Shown here: positions 26,827 to 35,838 of the stretch, piece after piece
Position numbering within the stretch: the first letter of the stretch is position 1
Layout of the letters: every line of letters starts with the position of its first letter
Source of the DNA: Myxococcales bacterium
GTDB taxonomy: Bacteria; Myxococcota_A; Polyangia; Haliangiales; Haliangiaceae
Length of the DNA: 64,000 nt
Direction of reading: 5' to 3'
Assembly: GCA_016794525.1 (NCBI GenBank)
Contig: JAEUJY010000062.1
Span: 248,001-312,000 of the forward strand
Notes under the pieces: model-generated
Databases searched by the model: none
Seen by the model: the letters and a program-made list of their open reading frames with translations, nothing else
What the model was told of the DNA's origin: nothing
Made by a program: the position numbers and the translations under genes

Positions 26827-28185
26827 TCAGGGCGCGGTAAGCGTTGCGCGATCGGCGGCGGGTGCTACTGCTTGCGCGTGCGGCGGCGGCGGGATCCACA
26901 GGGTGTGGGCGATGGCCTCTTGCTCGATCCAGACGCCGGTGGCGTGGATCGCCCGCAAGAGATCGTGGCCCGGGGCGGTCGGCGGATCGTCGACGAGCAG
27001 GCGGGCGAGGCGCGCGCGCTCGTCGGGCGTGATCGGGCGGCCGGCGGCGACGAAGCGCGCGTGGGTGGCGGCGTCCATGTGCCACGGCGCGATGCGGACG
27101 TGGGCGCGGGCGGCGAGGCTGCGCAGGATGAGCACGCCGCTGCGATCGAGATCGCCGGCGTGGCGGATCGGCGCGCCGCTGGCGGCGCACAACCGCAGCA
27201 GCGCGACGACGGCCCAGGTGGCCTGGCCGCTGGCGAAGATCACCAGCTCGCGGCGCGGATCGACGCGCTCGACGTAGTCGAGGAACGGCGCCTGGTTCTC
27301 GAAGATCGTGATGCGCTCGACGGGCAGCGCCACCAGCTGCGCGCCGCGCAGCTGGGCCAGCGACAGCGGCGTCGGCGCGCCGAGCGCCGCGTGATCGGCG
27401 ACGTGGCCGAAGGTGACGCCGCCGATGGCGTAGCGCAGCGGGCCGAACGCGTGGACCAGCACGCTGGCGAGATCGCGGACCAGGCCGGCGGCGGCGAGGG
27501 CGGCGGCGCACGCCGCGGCGGTCGTGGCGGGCTGGCGCGCGGCGACCTCGGCCTGGATCGCGGGCGCGCACGCGAGCAACGCCTCGCCGACGGCGCGGGC
27601 CAGCTCGCCGCCGGGGGCCAGGGCCTTGCTGTCGCCGAGCACGCGGGCGGCGAGGTTGGCGGCGCGGATCGGGCCGGGCAGCGCGGCGATGGCGTCGAGG
27701 ACGTGGACGACTTGATCGACGCGGTGGAGCGCGGTGGCGAGGCCGTGGGTGGCGGCGAGGGCCAGCGGCGCGCGCGGGTCGGCGCCCAGGGTGGCGAGGT
27801 AGGCGGCGGCCAGCGCCGAGGTCGGGGCCGGCCGCGCCGCCAGGGCCTGCTGAAGCTCGACGGCGTGGTCGCGGGGCGCGGCGGGGGCCGGGCGGTCGAG
27901 GGCGGCGGCCAGCGCGGCGGCGACGTCGGCGGGGACCCGGGCCAGGTCGAGGGTGGCGCGGCCCGCGTCGTCGGCGGTGACCGCGCGGGCGGAGAACACG
28001 GCGCGCAGCGCGGCGAGGCCGGGCGGATCGATCGCGACGGCGACGCGGCGCGGGCGCCGGCCGGGGGCGGCGAGCCGGTCGAGCACGGTGGTGACCGCCG
28101 CCCGCGCGGTCGGCGCGCGGTCCAGCGCCGACCGCAGCTCGGCGATCATGCCCGCGTCGCGCCCGTCGACCATCACGCCGCCCAT
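26827..28185 (-). CDS. jetD: Wadjet nuclease subunit JetD (Toprim; DUF2220/DUF2399 superfamily)
   Basis: A 452-residue protein. A helical N-terminal region is followed by a Toprim domain: E296 in TIFENQAPF, then VIFASGQATWAVVALLRL and the D345-x-D347 pair in HAGDLDRSG. These are the catalytic Toprim residues of JetD, the nuclease that cuts plasmid DNA once the JetABC condensin has extruded it. The HAGDLD/PWHMD pattern resembles DUF2399 as well as DUF2220, so the Wadjet subtype is unsettled. It is divergent from jetABC, 60 bp away, instead of the common co-directional order. A TAGCGT hexamer 7 nt before ATG 28185 supports that start. Confidence 0.82.
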   Translation of the reverse strand: MGGVMVDGRDAGMIAELRSALDRAPTARAAVTTVLDRLAAPGRRPRRVAVAIDPPGLAALRAVFSARAVTADDAGRATLDLARVPADVAAALAAALDRPAPAAPRDHAVELQQALAARPAPTSALAAAYLATLGADPRAPLALAATHGLATALHRVDQVVHVLDAIAALPGPIRAANLAARVLGDSKALAPGGELARAVGEALLACAPAIQAEVAARQPATTAAACAAALAAAGLVRDLASVLVHAFGPLRYAIGGVTFGHVADHAALGAPTPLSLAQLRGAQLVALPVERITIFENQAPFLDYVERVDPRRELVIFASGQATWAVVALLRLCAASGAPIRHAGDLDRSGVLILRSLAARAHVRIAPWHMDAATHARFVAAGRPITPDERARLARLLVDDPPTAPGHDLLRAIHATGVWIEQEAIAHTLWIPPPPHAQAVAPAADRATLTAP

Positions 28186-28192
28186 GCGGAGC

Positions 28193-28198
28193 ACGCTA
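28193..28198 (-). promoter_or_regulatory. -10 hexamer TAGCGT for jetD (leaderless)
   Basis: Minus-strand TAGCGT ends 7 nt before the jetD ATG at 28185. It lies in the 60-bp jetD-jetA gap, so jetD has its own promoter. No equally good hexamer is seen for jetA. Confidence 0.5.
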
Positions 28199-28245
28199 GC
28201 AGGGGCGGCGACGACGCGCACGGCCTGGCCGCGGCGGCGCGGCTG

Positions 28246-29751
28246 GTGGCGACCACGCCGGGGGCCCAGGTGGCGGCGTTCGCCGACGGCCTGGCGCCGC
28301 TGCTCGCGTGCGGGGTGCGCGGGCGCGTGACCGCGGTGGTGGCGGCCGAGCGCGCACCGTACTACCTGACGATCTTGTACGGCCTGTGGCTGTACCGGCG
28401 CGACCACGAGCTCGAGCCGCTGCACGAGGACGTGCTGGCCCGGGTGCTGGCGCCGGCGGCGCGCCACGGCAGCTACGACGAGCTGCTGTTCGCGCAGGAC
28501 GTGAAGCAGCTCGTGGCGTGGGAGGCGATCGACTGCGTCACCGAAGCCCACAAGCTGCGCAGCTACAAGGACAACCGCCGCGAGCGGTTCCGCTACCGGC
28601 TGAGCGACGACGCCGTGGCGCTGCTCGAGTGGCTCGAGGCGCGGCTGGCGGCGCGGCTGCACGCGCGGGTCGGCGACAACCGCGATCGCCTGACCGACAT
28701 CGTCGGGCAGCTGCGCGAGCTGGAGCGGGTGCTGGGGCGCTGGCCCGACGACGGCGCCGACGACGAGCTGGCGCGCCGCGCGCTGCACCTGGTCGAGTGC
28801 GTCGGCGACGCGATCGACCGCGTCGGCGGCGAGCTGATCGGGCTGCGCGCCGAGATGCTGGCGTTCGCGGCGCGGCCGTACGCGCTGCCGAGCCTGCGGG
28901 CGATCCTCGGCTGGCTCGAGCGCTACCTGGGCCAGTACGTCGAGCGGATCGCGGCGCTGCGCGGCGAGCTGGCGGCGCGGCTGGCGGCGCTGGCGGCGCC
29001 CCGGCTGCGCGAGGCGCTGGGGGCATGCCAGCAGTGGATCGCGGCGGCGCGCGAGGCGGTGCCGCGGGGGCTGGGCGGCGGCGGCGTGGCCGACGCCGGC
29101 GAGCGGCTGGCGGCCCACGCGGCGTTCTTCGCCCCGGGCGGTCCGCTGGCGCGGATGACCGAGCTGGTCGACGGCGCGGCGCGCGACGTGCTCGCCAAGA
29201 TGCAGCGCCACCTGCGCGAGCTGGAGCGGCGCAGCACCCGGCTGGCGGATCTGCGCGGCGCGATCGCGGCGGTGGCGGCGGGGCCGGCGGTGGATCCACG
29301 ACGCGCGCGCTGGTTCGACGCGCTGGTGGCGGCGGCGCAGGTGCGGGTCGATCCGCGGCCGGCGACCGCGGCCAGCCGGCTGGCGCCGCCGGCGCCGCGG
29401 GGCGCAACCCGGGCCGCGCGCCCAGGGCCGCCGGCGCCGCTGGCGCGCAAGCGCGGGACGGTCGAGGCGGCGCGCGAGCTGGCGGCGCGGCGCCAGGCCC
29501 GGCTGCGGGTGTGGCTGGACGACGCCCTGGCCGGGCGTGCGCGGGTGGCGCTGGCCGAGCTGGCGGCCGGGCCGCTGGCCGGCGTCGACGGGCCGGCCCG
29601 CTGGCTCGAGGTGGCGCGGGCGGCGCACCTCGATCGCGGGCGCGGGCTGGCGCGCGCGGGGGCGCGGCTCGAGCCGGCGGGCGGCGAGGTCGAGATCGCG
29701 GGCGCGCTGACCGCGCCGGCGGGGTGGCTGACGCGGGAGGCGCGCTCGTGA
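28246..29751 (+). CDS. jetA: Wadjet kleisin-like subunit JetA
   Basis: A protein of about 501 residues. It opens with a winged-helix-like region (YYLTILYGLWLYRRDHELEP, then YDELLFAQDVKQLVAWEAID and RFRYRLSDDAVALLEWLE) and continues as a long helical, coiled-coil-like chain rich in Ala, Leu and Arg. This matches JetA/MksF/MukF-type kleisins that bridge the SMC heads. The stop TGA (29749-29751) overlaps the GTG of jetB. The start is uncertain: GTG 28246 is chosen, GTG 28270 is an alternative, and no ATG is available in frame after the jetD start. Identification rests on the fold pattern and its place beside jetB and jetC. Confidence 0.75.
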   Translation: MATTPGAQVAAFADGLAPLLACGVRGRVTAVVAAERAPYYLTILYGLWLYRRDHELEPLHEDVLARVLAPAARHGSYDELLFAQDVKQLVAWEAIDCVTEAHKLRSYKDNRRERFRYRLSDDAVALLEWLEARLAARLHARVGDNRDRLTDIVGQLRELERVLGRWPDDGADDELARRALHLVECVGDAIDRVGGELIGLRAEMLAFAARPYALPSLRAILGWLERYLGQYVERIAALRGELAARLAALAAPRLREALGACQQWIAAAREAVPRGLGGGGVADAGERLAAHAAFFAPGGPLARMTELVDGAARDVLAKMQRHLRELERRSTRLADLRGAIAAVAAGPAVDPRRARWFDALVAAAQVRVDPRPATAASRLAPPAPRGATRAARPGPPAPLARKRGTVEAARELAARRQARLRVWLDDALAGRARVALAELAAGPLAGVDGPARWLEVARAAHLDRGRGLARAGARLEPAGGEVEIAGALTAPAGWLTREARS

Positions 29752-30386
29752 CGTACTTCGACAAGCTCAACCGGCCGCGGGTGCAGGCGGTGCTCAACCT
29801 GCTGGTCGAGGCGCCGTTCTTCTACCGGCACGACGACGCCGAGGCCTTTGCGTTCCTGCGCCGCAACCGCGCCGAGTTCGAGCGGTTCTACCGCGAGCTG
29901 TACGGATGGGAGCTGCTGGTCGACGCGGCGACCGCGCGGGTCTACAAGGACCGCTGGTACAACCGCGAGCTCAAGCCCAGCCAGCGCGACGCGTTCGATC
30001 CAGCGCGCCGGCTCGACTGCGTCGGGTTCTTGCTGCTCCTCGAGTTCTACGAGCGGCTGCTCGAGGCCAGCAACCGCGGGCCGACCGACCTGCCGCCGCC
30101 GCGGTTCGCGTTTGGCGAGCTGTTCGCCCACGCGCGCGATCGGCTGGCGCAGCTGGGAGCGGCGATCGCCGACGACGAGGTCCGGCGGATGCTGCGGCAG
30201 CTGATGCCGATGCTCGAGCGCTACCGGTTCGTGCGCGAGGTGCCGCGCGATCGCGACGACGAGGTCGCCGACGAGCGCGTGCTGTACGAGGCGCTGCCGG
30301 GGCTGTACCACTACGATCCGCGGCGGCTAGCGCCCGAGGTGGTGGCGCGGGCGCTGGGGGCCGAGGGCGAGGAGGAGGGGCCATGA
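29748..30386 (+). CDS. jetB: Wadjet MukE-like subunit JetB
   Basis: A 212-residue protein. LVEAPFFYRHDDAEAFAFLRRN, FERFYRELYGWELLVDAATARVYK and a LLLLEFYERLLE helix fit the JetB/MksE (winged-helix, DUF4194- or DUF2398-like) family, which binds the kleisin. It starts at GTG 29748, overlapping jetA, and ends overlapping the jetC ATG (30383), both by 4 bp. The strictly coupled order A-B-C is that of other Wadjet operons. Confidence 0.78.
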   Translation: MTYFDKLNRPRVQAVLNLLVEAPFFYRHDDAEAFAFLRRNRAEFERFYRELYGWELLVDAATARVYKDRWYNRELKPSQRDAFDPARRLDCVGFLLLLEFYERLLEASNRGPTDLPPPRFAFGELFAHARDRLAQLGAAIADDEVRRMLRQLMPMLERYRFVREVPRDRDDEVADERVLYEALPGLYHYDPRRLAPEVVARALGAEGEEEGP

Positions 30387-33300
30387 CGTACCAGCTCGAG
30401 CGCGTGCGGTTGATCAACGTCCACAACTTCGTCGACGAGACCGTCGCGCTGCGCGGCGGCGGACACCTGTTCCTGCTGGGCGACAACGGCTCGGGCAAGA
30501 CCACGGTGCTCGACGCGATCCACGACGTGCTGGCCGGCGGCGAGCTGGAGTGGAACGCCGCGGCGCGGCTGGGCGGACGGCGCGACGAGGGCCGCAGCCT
30601 GCAGGGCGTCGTGCTGCGGTTCGACGCGGAGCGCGGCGTGCGGCGCGGTGGCGGAGCCATCGCCTACGCGGCGCTCGAGCTGCGCGACGCGGCGGCGGGG
30701 CGGACGCTGACGATCGGCCTGGGCACCGAGGCGACGACGCTCGACGCGCGGGTCGGTCGCTGGGGCTTCGCGACGCCGCGGCCGCTGGCCGAGGTGGCGC
30801 TGCTCGACGACGACGATCGCCCGTGCGACCGCGAGGCGCTGCGTCGCCGGCTGGGCCCGGCCGCCGTGTTCGCGCCGCTCGCCGGGTTTCGCCGCGAGGT
30901 CGCGGCGCGGCTGTTCGGCTCGGAGGCGGCCTACGCCGAGGCGATCCGCTTCTGGGGCATGGCCAAGGCCTACCGCGAGATCGTCGCCACGGCGCGCGAC
31001 TTCGGCGCGCTGTTCGAGCGGCTGCTGCCGGCGCCCGACGGCGAGGTGTTCGCCGAGGTGCTGCAGGCGCTGGTCGCGATCGACGACCTGGACGCGGCGC
31101 TGCGCGACCTCGACGCCCAGGCGGCGTACGTCGGCGGGCTGCAGGCGCTGGCGGCGGAGGTGGGCGCGGCGCGCGAGGCGGCGGCGCGCTACCGCTGGCT
31201 GGCGGGGCAGCGCGAGCTGGAGGCGGCGGCGACGGCCGAGGCGGCGACGCGGGCGGCGGCGATCGACGGTGCGCGGCAGGTCGAGGCGCTGGCCGCGGCG
31301 GCGGCGGTGGCGCGGGAGGCCCGGCAGCGAGCGGCCGAGGCGCTGCACCGGGCCGAGTCCACCGACGCGGCGGCGGCAGCCGTGGCGCTGGCCGGGCTGG
31401 CGGCGCGGCGGCGCGAGGTCGAGGCAGATCGTGTGGCGGCGACGGTCGAGCGCGAGCGCGTGACCCGCGATCGCGTGAGCTGCGAGCGGGCCGCGGCCGA
31501 CGCCGCCGATGCGCTGGCGCGCCACGCGGCGGGGCTGGCGGCGCGGCTTGAGGCGGCGCTGGCGACGGCGCGCGCGCTGCCCGGCGAAGGCGCGGCGGTG
31601 GCGGCCGCAGCGGCGGCGTTGCGGGCGCTCGACCTCGACGCGGCGGCGCTGCGCGATCGCGGGGCGGCGGAGACGTGGCTGGCGCGGTTGCGGGAGCGAG
31701 CCGACCAGCGTCGGGTCGAGGCCGAGCTGGCGGTGGTCGCGGCCGACGCCGCGGTGGCGGCGGTGGCGGCGCGGCGGGCCGAGCTGGCGGCGGTGGGCGA
31801 GGCGTCTGGGCGCGGCCCGCGTGTGCGCGCGGCCATCGCGGCGCTGGCGGCGGCGGGCGTCGAGGCGTGGCCGCTGTACGAGCTGCTCGAGCCGCGGCCG
31901 ACGGCGCCGCCAGCGGGGCTGGCCGCGATCGAGCGGCTGCTGGGCGCCGAGGTGCTCGAGGCGCTGGTGGTGGCGCCCGCCGACGCGGGGCGGGCGCGGG
32001 ACGCGCTGGTGACGGCGCGGGCGGAGGCGCGCGTGGTGGTCGCGACCTCGGCCCGCGCCGGCCTGCCGGCGTGGGCGGCGTGGTTCGCCGACGACCTGAC
32101 GGCCTCGATCGCCGGTCGCGCGCTGGCCACCGCGCTGGCCCAGCCGGCCGACCTGGCGGCGGTCGAGCTGACGCCGGGCTGGGTCGCCCTGCGCGGCGTC
32201 GGCGCGGTGGCGCTCGACCCCGACCCGCGGTGGCTGGGCGTCGCGGCGCGGGCGCGCGCGCACGCCGCGAGGCTGGCCGCGCTCGACGATGCCCACGCGC
32301 AGGCGGAGGCGCGTCAGCAGGCCGCAGGGCGGGCGCGCGCGGAGGCGATCGCCGCCCGCGCGTCGCTCGACGAGCTGGCCGGTGCGCTGGCGGCGATCGA
32401 CGGCGAGCCGCTGGTCGGGGCCCGGGCCGCACATCACCGCCAGCGCGACCGGCTGGCGCTGTGCCGCGCCGCCGAGGTGGACGCGATCGCACGCCACGCC
32501 GCGCTGGCGGCCCGGTGCGACGAGCTCGACGCGGAGCAGGCCGCGCTGCGGGGGCAGCTCGACGGCGCGGCGGCCCAGGAGCTCGAGCGGCGGCTGGCCC
32601 GGCTGCGCTGCGACCGCGATCGCGCCGACGCTGACGTCCAGACCGCCGAACAGGCGCTGGCCGCGGGCCAAGTCGCGGTGCTCGACGCCGAGCGGCGCGC
32701 GGGCGCGCACCACGCCGAGCACCGCCAGCGGGTGGCGGCCCAGGCCGACGCGCTGGCCGAGCTGCGCGTGCGCCTGGCGGCGCTGGACGCGCCGCAGGCC
32801 CAGGCTGACGACGCGGCGGTCGCGACCTACGTGCGGGTGGCCCAGCGCGGCGACAGCTTTCGCTCGATCGAGGCGATCCGGACCCGCGAGGCCGAGGCCC
32901 AGCGCGCGGCGGACGCCGGCGCCGACGAGCTCGAGCGCGACGGCGCCCGCGGCGTGCGCTGCCTGGCCCACGCGTCGACGTTCGGCTTCGACTACGACCG
33001 CGCCCGCAACCAGCTCGTCGATCGCCGCGGCCAGCCGGCGGCGGGCGTCCACGCCGAGCTGGCCCGCGCCATCGCCGAGCAGCGCTCGGTCGTGAACGCG
33101 CAGACTCGCGACCTCATGGACCGGCTGGTGATGGGCACGCTGGCGCGCCAGCTCCAGGGTCAGGTGCAGCGGCTCGAGGACACGCTGCGCGGCATCAACC
33201 GCGTGCTGGGCGGGCTGCGCTTCGGCGTCAGCCGCTACCAGTTCAAGGTCGCGCCGCGCGCCGACCGTCAGGAGCTGGTGGCGCTGGTCGGGCGGCTGTC

Positions 33301-33844
33301 GATCCTCGACGCCGACAGCCGGCGCGAGTTCCGCGCGTGGATCGAGCTACACCTCGACGAGCTGCGCGCCGGCGGCGACGCGCGCGACGCCGACGCAGCG
33401 CCGCGGCTGCTCGACTACCGGCGGTGGTTCGACTACCGGCTGCACGTCCAGGCGGCGACCGCGGACGGGATCGAGCTGACCCAGCGGCTGCGGCAGGTGG
33501 GCTCGGGCGGCGAGCAGGGCGTGCCCAACTACCTGCTGGTGCTGGCGCTGGCCAAGCTGATGTTCGACGCCGCCGGCGCCGGCGTGCGGCCGCTGCTGTT
33601 CGACGAGGCGTTCTACGGCATCGACGCCGGCCGGCGCGACGAGCTGCTGCGGCTGGCGACCGACCTCGGGCTGCAGCTGGTGGTGGCGTCGCCCGATCAG
33701 GACGGCGTGACGCCGGCGGTGCGGGTCGCGACGACGCTGTTCGTCATCAAGGACGGCGACGGCGACGTCCACCTCGCCCCGTACCACTACCGCAACCCGG
33801 CGCGCGAGCCGCAGCCCGCGCTGTTCGCGCCGGCGGCCGACTGA
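30383..33844 (+). CDS. jetC: Wadjet SMC-like ATPase JetC
   Basis: A 1153-residue SMC/MukB-type protein. The N-terminal head has Walker A GDNGSGKTT (33-41). A long Ala/Arg/Glu-rich coiled coil follows, broken by a likely hinge near 490-620 (the WPLYELLEPRPTAP and WAAWFADDLT segments). The C-terminal head has the ABC signature GSGGEQG (1040-1046) and Walker B RPLLFDEAF (D1074, E1075). JetC extrudes plasmid DNA loops with JetA and JetB and hands them to JetD. It overlaps jetB by 4 bp and its stop abuts the stop of a convergent lipoprotein gene with no gap. Confidence 0.9.
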   Translation: MTYQLERVRLINVHNFVDETVALRGGGHLFLLGDNGSGKTTVLDAIHDVLAGGELEWNAAARLGGRRDEGRSLQGVVLRFDAERGVRRGGGAIAYAALELRDAAAGRTLTIGLGTEATTLDARVGRWGFATPRPLAEVALLDDDDRPCDREALRRRLGPAAVFAPLAGFRREVAARLFGSEAAYAEAIRFWGMAKAYREIVATARDFGALFERLLPAPDGEVFAEVLQALVAIDDLDAALRDLDAQAAYVGGLQALAAEVGAAREAAARYRWLAGQRELEAAATAEAATRAAAIDGARQVEALAAAAAVAREARQRAAEALHRAESTDAAAAAVALAGLAARRREVEADRVAATVERERVTRDRVSCERAAADAADALARHAAGLAARLEAALATARALPGEGAAVAAAAAALRALDLDAAALRDRGAAETWLARLRERADQRRVEAELAVVAADAAVAAVAARRAELAAVGEASGRGPRVRAAIAALAAAGVEAWPLYELLEPRPTAPPAGLAAIERLLGAEVLEALVVAPADAGRARDALVTARAEARVVVATSARAGLPAWAAWFADDLTASIAGRALATALAQPADLAAVELTPGWVALRGVGAVALDPDPRWLGVAARARAHAARLAALDDAHAQAEARQQAAGRARAEAIAARASLDELAGALAAIDGEPLVGARAAHHRQRDRLALCRAAEVDAIARHAALAARCDELDAEQAALRGQLDGAAAQELERRLARLRCDRDRADADVQTAEQALAAGQVAVLDAERRAGAHHAEHRQRVAAQADALAELRVRLAALDAPQAQADDAAVATYVRVAQRGDSFRSIEAIRTREAEAQRAADAGADELERDGARGVRCLAHASTFGFDYDRARNQLVDRRGQPAAGVHAELARAIAEQRSVVNAQTRDLMDRLVMGTLARQLQGQVQRLEDTLRGINRVLGGLRFGVSRYQFKVAPRADRQELVALVGRLSILDADSRREFRAWIELHLDELRAGGDARDADAAPRLLDYRRWFDYRLHVQAATADGIELTQRLRQVGSGGEQGVPNYLLVLALAKLMFDAAGAGVRPLLFDEAFYGIDAGRRDELLRLATDLGLQLVVASPDQDGVTPAVRVATTLFVIKDGDGDVHLAPYHYRNPAREPQPALFAPAAD

Positions 33845-34435
33845 TCAGGGCTCGCACTCGCAGAGGTACGCGCGCGCGATCGTGCCGCCCGAGCTGAGCA
33901 GGCCCCAGCCGTTCCGATCCTCGACGAACGCGAACGGCAGATCGCCGCTGGGCTCGCCGCTCGACCACAGGTTCGACGGGATCGCGGCCTGCGAGCCCTG
34001 CCAGAACCAGTTGCTCTTGGCGTCGCAGTCGAGCGCGTCGTCGCAGCGCCCGCCGACGTACGCGGTGGTCACCGAGCTGGCGCCGACCGCGGTCAGCACC
34101 GCCTCGAGGTCGCCGTTCTCGAAGGTCGCCAGGTGGGTGCGGCCGGTCAGATCGTCATCGCAGTCGGCCCCGGCGGTGGCGATGCTCGCGGGGCCGAGCC
34201 GGAACGAGTACCGGCCGCCGCCGCTGCTGACCGTGTACGTCGCCGGGCAGGCCGGGGCGTCGATCGGCGCGGCGTCGATCGCGCGGGCGTCGGGCCCCGC
34301 GCTGTCGAGCGTGGCGCCGTCGGGCTCGGCGCCGTCGCCGACCGCGGCGTCCTGGCTGTCGTCGCCGGTGTCGCCGGCCGGCGTGAAGCCACAGGCCGAC
34401 GCCACCACCGCCGTCGCGATCTGCCAGGGCCGCAT
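33845..34435 (-). CDS. C-type-lectin-like lipoprotein
   Basis: A 196-residue predicted lipoprotein (lipobox VASAC). An Asp/Ala/Gly/Pro-rich spacer with DARAIDAAPIDAPA leads to a ~130-residue domain with lectin-fold marks: YSFRLGPASIATAGADCDDD, YVGGRC, NWFWQGSQAAIPSNLWSSGE, FAFVEDRNGWGL and a final AYLCECEP. Such domains bind sugars or proteins on the cell surface. ATG 34435 is favoured over 34444 because TAGGAT ends 7 nt before it. The stop abuts the jetC stop. Confidence 0.75.
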   Translation of the reverse strand: MRPWQIATAVVASACGFTPAGDTGDDSQDAAVGDGAEPDGATLDSAGPDARAIDAAPIDAPACPATYTVSSGGGRYSFRLGPASIATAGADCDDDLTGRTHLATFENGDLEAVLTAVGASSVTTAYVGGRCDDALDCDAKSNWFWQGSQAAIPSNLWSSGEPSGDLPFAFVEDRNGWGLLSSGGTIARAYLCECEP

Positions 34436-34442
34436 CGCGCTC

Positions 34443-34448
34443 ATCCTA
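34443..34448 (-). promoter_or_regulatory. -10 hexamer TAGGAT (leaderless)
   Basis: Minus-strand TAGGAT lies 7 nt before ATG 34435 of the lectin-like lipoprotein and overlaps the stop region of the MarR gene upstream. Confidence 0.45.
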
Positions 34449-35003
34449 GACCAGCGGGCGCCGCGTCGGTCGCGAGTTTTGTGCGGCCGCGCGGCGGCGG
34501 CCGGCCCGGGCGGCTCGCGGCGGCGGCGGCAGCATGCCGGCGACGAAGCGCTCGAACAGCGCGGCGAACCGGGCCTGCTCGGCAGGCGGCCAGGTCGCCA
34601 GGGCGAGCGCGATCCGCGCCCGCGTGAGCTCGCCGCCCTGGGCCTGCAGCCGGCTGCCGCGGGGCGTCACGACCAGCACGACGCGGCGGCCGTCGCCCGG
34701 CGCCGCGGCGCGGGTCACCAGGCCGCGCGCCACCGCCGCCGCGACCTGGCGGCTGGCGCGCGACGGATCGATCCCCAGCAAGCGCGCGGCGTCGCCGACG
34801 GTCGCGCCGGTGGCGGGCGCCCGCGCCTCGGCCACGCGGATCGCGTCGAGCAGCCGCAGCTCGCCGTAGTCGAGCCGGGCCCGCGCGCCGAACGCCGCGC
34901 TCCACTGCTCGACCAGCTCGCGCCGCTGGAACAGCCGCCGCAGCTCGACCAGGCCCTGGCGGATGGTCTCGAGCGGGGTCGCGCGATCATGTGCCTTGCG
35001 CAT
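34446..35003 (-). CDS. MarR-family transcriptional regulator
   Basis: A 185-residue protein with the MarR winged helix: DYGELRLLDAIRVAE, the recognition region GIDPSRASRQVAAAVARGLVTRA, and the wing GDGRRVVLVVTPRG. It lies divergent from an acetyltransferase, with 28 bp between starts. The short gap holds two GCATATAT copies that are likely its operator, so it probably represses itself and the neighbour. The start is ATG 35003; an upstream in-frame start at 35060 would run into the neighbour's coding region. Confidence 0.85.
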   Translation of the reverse strand: MRKAHDRATPLETIRQGLVELRRLFQRRELVEQWSAAFGARARLDYGELRLLDAIRVAEARAPATGATVGDAARLLGIDPSRASRQVAAAVARGLVTRAAAPGDGRRVVLVVTPRGSRLQAQGGELTRARIALALATWPPAEQARFAALFERFVAGMLPPPPRAARAGRRRAAAQNSRPTRRPLV

Positions 35004-35024
35004 ATATGTGCCAAGAGCATATAT
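35000..35024. promoter_or_regulatory. Probable MarR operator between divergent genes
   Basis: GCATATAT occurs at 35000-35007 and 35017-35024, a direct repeat with a 17-bp period. CATATATG (35001-35008) is itself palindromic, and ATATATG/CATATAT also pair as an inverted repeat across 9 bp. It overlaps the MarR start codon and the likely -10 (TATATC, 35020-35025) of the acetyltransferase gene, so binding would block both. Confidence 0.6.
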
Positions 35025-35031
35025 CCGGACC

Positions 35032-35718
35032 GTGCCGATCGAGCGCCACCCGCTGGACAACCCGCTGTGGGGCGCCCTGACCAGCCGCCACGCCGCGCTG
35101 GCGCTGGGCGTCGGGGCGGTGCGCCGCTACCCCGCCGAGGTCGCGCCGTTCGCCGCGTCCGACCACGCCGCGCCGCTGGACCCGGCCGCCCTGGCGGCGC
35201 TGTTCGCCCCCGGCGAGGCGACCCTGTGGGTGGGCCGCCGCCCGGCCGCTCCCGCGGGCTGGCGCGTCGACGACCTCGGGCCGATCGATCAGCTGGTGTG
35301 CACGTCGCCGCGGCCGGTGCCGCCGGGCCCCGCGATCGTCCCGCTCGAGGAGTCGCACCGCCCGGCGGTGCTGGCGCTGACGGCGCTGGTCTACCCACAC
35401 TACTTCCGCCCGCACACGATGCGGTTGGGGCGCTACTTCGGCGTCTTCGTCGCGGGGCAGCTGGCGGCGATGATCGGCGAGCGCATGGCCGTGCCCGGCT
35501 TCCGCGAGCTGAGCGCGATCTGCACCCATCCGGAGCACACGGGGCAGGGCCTGGCCCGCCGGCTGATCGCGTTCGTGGGCAACGACCTCCTGGCCCGCGG
35601 CGAGACACCGTTCCTGCACGTCAGCCCGAGCAACCGCCGCGCCCGCGACCTGTACCTGCAGAACGGCTACGCGCTGCGGGTCGGGATCCCGTTCTGGGCG
35701 CTGACCGCCCCAGGCTGA
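35032..35718 (+). CDS. GNAT acetyltransferase of the FR47-like type
   Basis: A 228-residue protein. The N-terminal half (LDNPLWGALTSRHAALALG onward) is a variable arm. The C-terminal half is a FR47-like acetyltransferase domain: MIGERMAVPGFRELSAICTH, the acetyl-CoA loop HPEHTGQGLARRLI and the PFLHVSPSNRRARDLYLQNGY end. GTG 35032 is used because it follows TATATC by 6 nt and gives the family's usual start. It is divergent from, and probably controlled by, the MarR regulator; the target could be a toxic metabolite, but the substrate is unknown. Confidence 0.82.
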   Translation: MPIERHPLDNPLWGALTSRHAALALGVGAVRRYPAEVAPFAASDHAAPLDPAALAALFAPGEATLWVGRRPAAPAGWRVDDLGPIDQLVCTSPRPVPPGPAIVPLEESHRPAVLALTALVYPHYFRPHTMRLGRYFGVFVAGQLAAMIGERMAVPGFRELSAICTHPEHTGQGLARRLIAFVGNDLLARGETPFLHVSPSNRRARDLYLQNGYALRVGIPFWALTAPG

Positions 35719-35838
35719 GCGCACCTACAGGTGTGGCGAGGGACGCCGATCGCCGTTCCGACGTGAGGCGGCTCACCAACGCGCGCCAGGCAGCAACTCG
35801 TTGCAACCGGCGCGGGGTGACGTGCGACATACAACTCG

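Noticed and set aside
26824-28245. Upstream extension of jetA across the whole jetD gene
   Set aside because: The frame stays open but overlaps jetD completely on the other strand, and its translation is low-complexity Gly/Arg/Ala. The recognisable JetA sequence starts only after about 28246.
34995-35020. Sigma54-type promoter (TTGGCAC then TGC on the minus strand) upstream of MarR
   Set aside because: The GG and GC elements are separated by 9 or 11 bases, not 10, so the -24/-12 spacing is wrong. No good site for the sigma54 activator was found in the window.
35763-35804. Short inverted repeats (GTGAG/CTCAC and GCAAC/GTTGC) upstream of the PP2C gene
   Set aside because: Stems are only 5 bp and no promoter or regulator is tied to them, so they are noted with the gene but not called as an operator.
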